This document shows, piece after piece, positions 39,507 to 46,250 of a stretch of 46,250 bases of DNA. Every line of letters starts with the position of its first letter. Position 1 is the first letter of the stretch. A model generated the notes under the pieces. It searched no databases and was not told where the DNA came from. It saw only the letters and a program-made list of their open reading frames with translations. The position numbers and the translations under genes were made by a program. The stretch is from Deltaproteobacteria bacterium (GTDB lineage: Bacteria > Myxococcota_A > UBA9042 > PHBI01): positions 1-46,250 of the forward strand of contig WYBB01000188.1 of the NCBI GenBank assembly GCA_011526585.1. The letters run 5' to 3'.

Positions 39507-40202
39507 ATGCCGACGGTGAAATCGACACGCCACCGACAGCGCGCGGCGGGCCTCCTGGCCGCGCTCGGCGCGCTCGGCGGCTGCGCGACCAGCGGCGCGG
39601 GATCGTCGCCGGCCGAGGTCACGCGCGCGCAGATCGCGGCGCTCACCGCCGGCGACGAGGCAGGCGCGGCGGCTCTGCTCGCGCGCGAGGTCCAGGTCAA
39701 GGCGCCGCAGTGGCCGGCGCCGAGCGCGCTGCCAGACGCCGCCTCGGTCCATGAGGTCGAGCGCACCGCCGTCTGGAGCGGTGCGCGCGAGCTCGAGCTG
39801 GTGCGCGGTCCGCATGGCTGGACCATGCGCCGCGGCGTGCTCGGGCTCTTCCGCCTCGACTCGCCCGAAGGTGCGCTGACGGCGCTCGCGCGCGCGATCG
39901 AGGCGCGCGACGTCGGGCTCCTCCTGGCGTTGATGCCCGACGAGAGCCGCCGCCAGCAGGTGCCCGGCGCGCTCGAGCGCGCGCTGAGCGTGCGGGCGGC
40001 GGCCTGGACGGCGCTGGCTCGCGCGATCGACGGCGGGCGCCTGACCTGGGTTTCACGTGAGGCCGCCCGCGCCGAGGTGCGGATCGCCGTCGGCGCGCGC
40101 GATGGCGGCGGCGATGAGGGGCATCGCGTGGTGCTCGCGCTCGAGGACGGCGGCTGGAAGGTCTTTGACGTGCGGCCCTGGAGCGAGTACACCGCGCCGT
40201 GA
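39507..40202 (+). CDS. Lipoprotein with SnoaL-like architecture
   Basis: 231-aa precursor with lipobox LGGC. Contains a helical pair followed by a strand-rich part ending EDGGWKVFD, the usual W-K/R end of SnoaL/NTF2-like proteins. Similar ends occur in the lipoproteins at 41510 and 42780. The ATG lies 8 bases after TATAGG, with no ribosome site, so a leaderless message is possible. Function unknown. Confidence 0.75.
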   Translation: MPTVKSTRHRQRAAGLLAALGALGGCATSGAGSSPAEVTRAQIAALTAGDEAGAAALLAREVQVKAPQWPAPSALPDAASVHEVERTAVWSGARELELVRGPHGWTMRRGVLGLFRLDSPEGALTALARAIEARDVGLLLALMPDESRRQQVPGALERALSVRAAAWTALARAIDGGRLTWVSREAARAEVRIAVGARDGGGDEGHRVVLALEDGGWKVFDVRPWSEYTAP

Positions 40203-40240
40203 TCCGAGCGCCGGCGGTGGCGACGGAGAGCGAGGCTCGT

Positions 40241-41467
<1,227 letters not shown>

Positions 41468-41492
41468 AGACCTCGATGCCTGTCGGGCGGGT

Positions 41493-41514
41493 GCTGAGGA
41501 CCGGGCCCCTCAGC
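41493..41514. terminator. Hairpin between converging genes
   Basis: GCTGAGG (41493-41499) pairs with CCTCAGC (41508-41514) around an 8-base loop, between lysC and the minus-strand lipoprotein and overlapping the latter's stop codon. Without a U-tract it is only a candidate bidirectional terminator. Confidence 0.45.
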
Positions 41515-42613
41515 GCTCCTTGGAGGTGCGCGGCGGCGCGAGCGCCTTTTCGATGACGGCGCGCAGGCCCGCGATGCGCCAGAAGCCGTCGGCGTCGCGG
41601 TGCATCGCCACCTTGCCGGCAGCGGTCACGACGAAGACGTCGCCCTCGGCGCCGGCGCGTTCGACGCGCAGCGGCTCGTCGGTCACCGGCAGCGGCGCGA
41701 CGAAGTCGGGGCTCGCCGCCCAGCGCGCGAAGAGATCGCGGTCGCTCGTCGCGTCGACCAGGCGCGCGATCCCGGCGGCCTCGTAGGCCTCGCGGCGGGC
41801 GGGCTTGGCGACGCGCTGCTGGATCGCCTTCTGCGCGGCGCGACCGGCCTCGAGCGCCTCCAGCACGGCCTTCCTCGCGTCCTCGTCGATGAGGGAATAG
41901 AGCGCGTCGACGTCGCGAGGCTTGGCGTCCTGGGCGCGGCGCGCGAGGTTGTAGGAGCCCTGCGCGGTCTTCGGATCGAGGCTCGCGCGCCAGGCCTTGT
42001 CCCGCTCGGCGGCCAGCGCCAGCGTCTTCTTGGCGTTGTCGGCGAGGACGGGGATCGCGCCCTTCTCGAGCAGGTGCTCACGCGCGAAGAGCGAGCGCCA
42101 GCCGTCGGCTTCGCGTACGAAGACGAAGGTCTCGCCGACCGAGGTGAAGACCGTCGCGCGCTCCGGCGGCCCCTTCTCGAGCGTGACGTCACGGGCGCCG
42201 AGCCCGTCGAGGACCTCCTCGGTGAAGATGACCTTGCCCGGATCGAGCAGCGCGGCGAGCAGGCGCGGGCCGCGCCCCGCATCGTCGGGTCCGGCCTGGG
42301 CGACGAGCTCCTCGCCGAGCGACGCACGCACCCTGGCACGCTCCGCCTCCGGCCATACCTCATCGACCTTGGCGCGCGCCGCCTCGACATCGCGCAGCAC
42401 CTGCAGGAGCGACTCGCGCGTCGGGGTGTCGACCAGCGCCCACAGCGCGACCATGTCGCGCTTGGAGAGCGCGTCGACGGTCGCGCGCACCGCCGCGGAC
42501 AAGGTCGGCTCCTCGGGGTGATCACCACCGCATGCGACCAGCGCGAGCGCGAGCGCGAGCGCGCGAGCCCGGGCACACACGACCGCGATCGCGCCACGCG
42601 ATCCGGTCTCCAT
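41510..42613 (-). CDS. Lipoprotein with two repeated SnoaL-like halves
   Basis: About 367 aa from ATG 42613 (GTG 42640 possible). Lipobox LVAC. Two similar halves are visible: AVRATVDALSKRDMVALWAL and ARRAQDAKPRDVDALYSLID start each, and both end with a tryptophan strand (READGWRSLF, RDADGFWRIAG). This suggests an internal duplication of an NTF2/SnoaL-like fold. The lipoproteins at 39507 and 42780 look like single-domain relatives. No known enzyme family identified. Confidence 0.75.
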   Translation of the reverse strand: METGSRGAIAVVCARARALALALALVACGGDHPEEPTLSAAVRATVDALSKRDMVALWALVDTPTRESLLQVLRDVEAARAKVDEVWPEAERARVRASLGEELVAQAGPDDAGRGPRLLAALLDPGKVIFTEEVLDGLGARDVTLEKGPPERATVFTSVGETFVFVREADGWRSLFAREHLLEKGAIPVLADNAKKTLALAAERDKAWRASLDPKTAQGSYNLARRAQDAKPRDVDALYSLIDEDARKAVLEALEAGRAAQKAIQQRVAKPARREAYEAAGIARLVDATSDRDLFARWAASPDFVAPLPVTDEPLRVERAGAEGDVFVVTAAGKVAMHRDADGFWRIAGLRAVIEKALAPPRTSKER

Positions 42614-42743
42614 CTTCGCTCGGGGAACGTCGCTCAGCACCCGAATCTTGTAACCATCTCATCGCGCGACGGCAACCGGCCGCGCGGCGAAACGCAACCG
42701 CGACGGCACGCGCATCCTCCCGCGCGCCACCGGGGCATCCCCG

Positions 42744-42772
42744 TTGACAGGCGCGGGCCGCGGCTTCTTACT
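42744..42772 (+). promoter_or_regulatory. TTGACA promoter placed for a leaderless start
   Basis: Perfect -35 TTGACA (42744-42749), 17-base spacer, weak -10 CTTACT (42767-42772). The predicted start falls at or next to ATG 42780. A very similar TTGACAGGCG element stands at 45019-45028, upstream of the TatT-like gene. Confidence 0.5.
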
Positions 42773-42779
42773 CGGACGC

Positions 42780-43322
42780 ATGGCCCGTCGTCCGATCGTG
42801 CTCGCGTTCCTCGCAGTGCTCGCCGTCCCCGCCACGGCCTGCGGCGGCGGGCCGGGGCCGGCCGACGAGATCGCGCCGTTCTTCGAGCTCCTGTCGAGCC
42901 CGAACGTCGCCTCCGCGCGCCTGAACGGCCGCTTCTTCGCCCTCCTCGACGAGCCCTCCCGCGCCGCCGTGGTCGCGCGCGCCGAGGCCCTGAGCCAGCG
43001 CCTGGCCGTGCCGGTCGCGCCCGAGGACGTCCTGCAGGTGCGCGGCCTCGTCGACGCCGCGCGCGTGAGCGAGATCAAGACCCTCGCCGAGGACGCCACG
43101 CGCGCCACGGTCGAGCTCACCCTCGCGCCGATCGCGTTCGTCGCGCCCGGCGAGCCCGCGCCGGCGTCGCCCGGCCCCGCATCCGCCGCGACGGCGCCCG
43201 ACACGCGCCGCCTGGAGCTCGTCAAGGAGGACGGCCGCTGGCGGGTCGCCTTCGTCGATCTCGCGCGCCTCGTCGCCACCGTCCCGATCGACGCCGCCGC
43301 CGAAGGGGGGACACGCCCATGA
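42780..43322 (+). CDS. Small lipoprotein upstream of the AgmX-like gene
   Basis: 180-aa precursor, lipobox ATAC. Mature part has the pattern of the other SnoaL-like lipoproteins here, ending KEDGRWRVAFVDLARL, with a Pro/Ala-rich insertion. No ribosome site precedes the ATG. It overlaps the GYF/TonB-like gene by ATGA, so the two products probably work together at the envelope. No family recognised. Confidence 0.75.
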   Translation: MARRPIVLAFLAVLAVPATACGGGPGPADEIAPFFELLSSPNVASARLNGRFFALLDEPSRAAVVARAEALSQRLAVPVAPEDVLQVRGLVDAARVSEIKTLAEDATRATVELTLAPIAFVAPGEPAPASPGPASAATAPDTRRLELVKEDGRWRVAFVDLARLVATVPIDAAAEGGTRP

Positions 43323-44197
43323 CCGCGACCCGACAGCTCCAACGCGTCAGCTCGGAGAAGTGGCTCTATCGCACCGAGCGCGGCGACTACGGCCCGGTCT
43401 CGACCGACCGGATCTTCGACGCCATCCGCGAGAGGAAGATCGATCTCTCTACCCAGGTCTCGCTGCTCGGGAGCAACCGCTGGAGCGCCGCGGGCGAGTT
43501 CCCGGTCTTCCGCGATCACTACGCGGCGTGTCAGCGGCGCTGGGATGACGAGGCGCTGCAGGCGGAAGCCGAGGCCCTCGGCAAGCGCCTCGAGATGAAG
43601 GGGCACGCCTCGCGCGGCGCCGGCCTGCTGGTGATCGCCGGGATCACCGCCGGCCTCGTGCTCGGGGGGATCGTCGTGTGGCGCCTGCTCAAGGCCGAGC
43701 CGCTCGGCCTGGCCAAGATCGTGCGGCCCATCGCGGTGGAGGCGCTGCCAGCCCCTCCGGAAATCCCCAAGAAGTACCAGGTCTTGCCTCAACCGCCCGA
43801 GCACAAGGTGGCGCGCCTGTACGAGCCCGAGAGCTACGACACCGCGGGTGTGGCGGTCGGTGACTCCGAGGCGGGTCACGTGACCAAGATGCACTTCAGC
43901 GAGGATGGCGACGTCGAGATGATCTCGGCCGCCGACCTGGCGCGCGTCGTCGAGAGCGCGCGCCAGGGACTCTACGCGTGTGCGCGCGAGGCGGCGCAGA
44001 AGAACCCGGCCTTCGCCGGGACCGACGTCGGGTTCACCGTCGCGCCCGGCCGCCTCACCAACATGTCGGTCGGCGTCGAGGCGCGCTCCAACGCGCCCTT
44101 CAAGGCGTGCGTCAAGGCCGCGCTCGGGCGCGTCTCCGTGCCGAGCTTCGGCGGGAGCGAACGCCGCGTGACCGTGCCGCTGCGCTTCCAGCGCTGA
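43319..44197 (+). CDS. AgmX-like protein: GYF domain, membrane helix, TonB-like C-terminus
   Basis: 292 aa from ATG 43319. N-terminal GYF_2-type domain (about 12-62; KWLYRTERGDYGPVSTDRIF, NRWSAAGEFPVF), membrane helix about 102-122 (GLLVIAGITAGLVLGGIVVW), Pro-rich linker, then a C-terminal domain from about 190 with FTVAPGRLTNMSVG and CVKAALGRVSVPSF, matching the AgmX/PglI C-terminal domain of myxobacteria, a TonB-like fold. AgmX is involved in gliding motility. The open frame extends back to 41600, but that part is antisense to another gene and is rejected. Overlaps radC 3' to 3' by 86 bp. Confidence 0.85.
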   Translation: MTATRQLQRVSSEKWLYRTERGDYGPVSTDRIFDAIRERKIDLSTQVSLLGSNRWSAAGEFPVFRDHYAACQRRWDDEALQAEAEALGKRLEMKGHASRGAGLLVIAGITAGLVLGGIVVWRLLKAEPLGLAKIVRPIAVEALPAPPEIPKKYQVLPQPPEHKVARLYEPESYDTAGVAVGDSEAGHVTKMHFSEDGDVEMISAADLARVVESARQGLYACAREAAQKNPAFAGTDVGFTVAPGRLTNMSVGVEARSNAPFKACVKAALGRVSVPSFGGSERRVTVPLRFQR

Positions 44198-44831
44198 GCT
44201 CGCCGCGCGCCCGGCGCGGCCTGCGCCATGGCGACGCGAGCGAGCCCTGGCGCCGGGTGATGACCGAGGCGTAGCGGCCGGCGGCGACGACGAGGTGATC
44301 CTCGACCTGCACGGCGAGGAGCCGGGCGGCGTCGACGAGGCGCTCGGTGAAGAAGACGTCGGCCGGGGAGGGGCGGGGGTCGCCCGAGGGGTGGTTGTGC
44401 ACGAGGAAGAGCCCGCGCGCGCGATGGCGGACGGCGACGGCGAGGATCTCGGCCGGGGTCACCGCGCAGGCCGCGGCGCCGCCGCGCGCGACCAGCACCT
44501 TGCCGATGACCTTGGCGCCGCCGGCGACCGGCAGCACCCAGACCTCCTCGACCGGCTGCCAGCCGAGGTGCGGCAGGAGGCCCGCGACCGCGCGCGGAGA
44601 TCCGGGCGCGCGGCGGCAGGGGCGGTGATAGAGGGCGCTCGCGAGCCTCCTCACGGCGCCGATGCGGCGCGCGTCCTCGGCGGCCAACCCGGCGGCGATG
44701 AGCTCGGAGGTCCGGGCGACGAGCAGATCGCCGAGCGAACCGAAGGCGGCGACCAGCGCCGCGAGCGAGTCGTCGCGCGGGCGACAGATGAGGGCGGCGA
44801 GCGCGTCGAGCTGGCGTGAGGACGTCGTCAT
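44112..44831 (-). CDS. radC: RadC-like JAMM/MPN+ domain protein
   Basis: 239 aa from ATG 44831, GGAG six bases upstream. N-terminal helical part then JAMM metalloprotease-type motif HNHPSGDPRPSPAD. Family members are often called DNA repair proteins, though the role is not established. The last about 45 residues after SVITRRQG are Arg/Ser/Ala-rich and lie antisense to the AgmX-like gene; the natural end of the family is near residue 185-190, so this tail looks acquired by loss of the stop. No metal ligand is missing. Confidence 0.88.
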   Translation of the reverse strand: MTTSSRQLDALAALICRPRDDSLAALVAAFGSLGDLLVARTSELIAAGLAAEDARRIGAVRRLASALYHRPCRRAPGSPRAVAGLLPHLGWQPVEEVWVLPVAGGAKVIGKVLVARGGAAACAVTPAEILAVAVRHRARGLFLVHNHPSGDPRPSPADVFFTERLVDAARLLAVQVEDHLVVAAGRYASVITRRQGSLASPWRRPRRARGELSAGSAAARSRGVRSRRSSARRRARARP

Positions 44832-45145
44832 GGGGGCTCCTGGCCGGGGTCGCAGGTCTCCCGGCAAGCCGCGTGCCGCTCCGAGGTGTCTCCTCAACAT
44901 CTTGTCATTGCTAATGTTTCTTCTGGGCGTCGAGCTGCCGGTGGTGTCCCATGTGTCCCGATGTGTGCCGGAATGTCTCACGGCGCGCATCCGACGGTCC
45001 GGCGCGGTTCGCGTTCCGTTGACAGGCGGCGCGCGCCGATGCTAGCGCTCAGCGGCGGACGTGAGGCCGGCGAGGCTTCGTCTCGCGTCGGCAGCCTCGC
45101 TCGGCGAGGCGTTCGCGCACCAATCCACACCGTCGTGAGGGAGTG
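44832..45145. other. 314-bp intergenic region between radC and the TatT-like gene
   Basis: Divergent control region. Contains an AT-rich patch near 44894-44923 and a TTGACA at 45019-45024 followed 17-18 bases later by CTAGCG/TAGCGC, a weak promoter for the gene at 45146. No gene with ribosome-site support is seen. Confidence 0.45.
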
Positions 45146-46111
45146 ATGGCCAATTCAAACCACAGCGTGGCGCGTGCCGGTCTCGCGCAGAGCGTGTCGC
45201 GTCTCGTCCTCGGGCTCGGCGCGATCGCGCTCGTCGGAGCGTCGACCGCATGCGGCACGAGCCGCCAGTCCGGGCTCTGCGGCGACGCGAACCCGCCGCC
45301 GACGGCGACCGGCGACGTGCAGGCGCTCGACCAGCAAGGTGATGCGGCGTTCGCCGAACGCCTCGATCGCGCCCAGGCCGAGGCCGCGATCAAGGCCTGG
45401 GAGCAGGCGCTCAAGGTCGATCCCTCGCGCCACGACCTGCGCGTCAAGCTCGCGCGCGCCTATTACTTCCTGGCCGACTCCCACCTCTGGATGGACTACA
45501 ACATCGACGGCAAGGAGGCCGTCGGCGAGCGCATGTCCCAGCTCTACAAGAGCGCCGCCAACGAGGCTGAGTTCGCGATGGGCCAGAAGTATCCGGGCTT
45601 CCGCTCGAAGTACTGCGCGCGACAGCCGTTCTCCACCGCGCTCGAGCAGCTCGACAAGGACGCCGTGCCGGCGATGTACTGGTATGCGGCGGCGCTGTCG
45701 CGCTACGCGCTGATGACCTCGCTCGTCGAGGTCCTCAACCAGACCGATCGCATCAAGGCGATGATGGAGCTCATCCAGCGCTGGGACCCGGCGTACTGGT
45801 ACTACGCCTCGGATCGCTACCTCGGCGGCTTCTATACGAAGATCCCCTTCCCCAGCGGTGATATCCCGAGGAGCACCAAGCACTTCGAGAAGGCGGTCCA
45901 GAACGCGCCCAACTACCTCGCGACCAAGGTGATCTTCGCCGAGATGAACGCGACCAAGGCCGGCGATCGCGCGCTCTTCCAGCGCCTGCTCGAGGAGGTC
46001 ATCGCCTTCGACCTCGACTCCGCGCCGGAGATCAAGGCCGAGAACGCCGCCGAACAGAAGAAGGCCAAATACTACCTCGACGACATCGACAACCTCGTCG
46101 ACACGGAGTGA
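45146..46111 (+). CDS. TatT-like (TRAP transporter T-component) lipoprotein
   Basis: 321-aa precursor from ATG 45146 (GAGGGAG upstream). Lipobox STAC. The mature part is built of helical TPR-like repeats (EAAIKAWEQALKVDPSRHDL, HFEKAVQNAPNYLATKVIFA) and ends AAEQKKAKYYLDDIDNL, characteristic of the TatT family. In Treponema TatT works with a DctP-like binding protein to import hydrophobic ligands. The partner genes may follow beyond the window end at 46250. The remaining 139 bases show no feature. Confidence 0.85.
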   Translation: MANSNHSVARAGLAQSVSRLVLGLGAIALVGASTACGTSRQSGLCGDANPPPTATGDVQALDQQGDAAFAERLDRAQAEAAIKAWEQALKVDPSRHDLRVKLARAYYFLADSHLWMDYNIDGKEAVGERMSQLYKSAANEAEFAMGQKYPGFRSKYCARQPFSTALEQLDKDAVPAMYWYAAALSRYALMTSLVEVLNQTDRIKAMMELIQRWDPAYWYYASDRYLGGFYTKIPFPSGDIPRSTKHFEKAVQNAPNYLATKVIFAEMNATKAGDRALFQRLLEEVIAFDLDSAPEIKAENAAEQKKAKYYLDDIDNLVDTE

Positions 46112-46250
46112 TCGCAGACCGCGGCGCATCCGGATCGCGCCCGCGGAATGAAGGTGGCGCGGCGCGGCGTTGGGAAACGCCCCGCCATCCCAAACCGCGC
46201 ACCCCACCGGGAGCGCGGCGCGGGTTGCTAGGTAGAGCGCTGGGCCGCAA

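Noticed and set aside
41600..43318. 5' extension of the AgmX-like frame to 865 aa
   Set aside because: The extension is antisense to the lipoprotein at 41510 and overlaps the one at 42780; the true start is the coupled ATG at 43319.

Overview
The window is high-GC bacterial chromosome, gene-dense, with about 33 protein genes and one tRNA, and no rRNA, insertion sequence or CRISPR array that I can see. It most resembles a Myxococcota (deltaproteobacterial) genome. The support is a MYXO-CTERM-like sorting tail on a Cys-rich secreted protein, an FHA-sigma54 activator, a Ser/Thr kinase fused to a STAND ATPase, many small lipoproteins, a GYF/TonB-like AgmX-type protein and a TatT-like lipoprotein. 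A selenocysteine tRNA shows the cell makes selenoproteins.

Layout. 1-1631: cut-off secreted Cys-rich protein. 1866-3227: FHA-sigma54 activator. 3250-7317: minus-strand operon of kinase-STAND protein, Fax-like GST and TetR regulator, with its own sigma70-type promoter. 7414-15258: eight tightly coupled minus-strand genes (ACP, PccB-like carboxyltransferase, FabH-like synthase, AMP ligase, second ACP, second FabH-like synthase, GH3-type ligase, SDR) that look like an unassigned fatty-acid/polyketide-type biosynthetic cluster. A PAS hybrid histidine kinase diverges from it at 15397. 17061-17156: tRNA-Sec, followed by a universal stress protein. 17957-24137: surface proteins (WxxGxW lipoprotein, PAD-type deiminase, TonB-like protein, 5'-nucleotidase lipoprotein). 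24166-28023: lipoprotein, polymerase-less PolA-type exonuclease and GAF histidine kinase.

28418-37255 is the most unusual region. A strong sigma70-like promoter with a palindrome at its start site and a 240-nt leader precedes a zinc-ribbon protein, a gp25-like baseplate protein, a 996-aa gp6/J-like baseplate protein, a PASTA-tail protein I fusion and a 508-aa putative fibre or receptor-binding protein. Downstream lie a soluble FHA protein and a membrane VWA-like/FHA protein. This is a contractile-injection baseplate module without sheath, tube, spike, tape measure or ATPase in the window, joined to FHA proteins whose canonical phosphothreonine-binding arginine is absent.

37301-37406 holds three copies of a 30-bp hairpin repeat. 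The rest (37416-46111) is mostly housekeeping: beta-barrel protein, PhaR-like regulator, Fur regulator, aspartate kinase, three small lipoproteins with related folds, an AgmX-like protein, RadC and a TatT-like lipoprotein. Functional assignments rest on motifs read by eye; no database search was possible.
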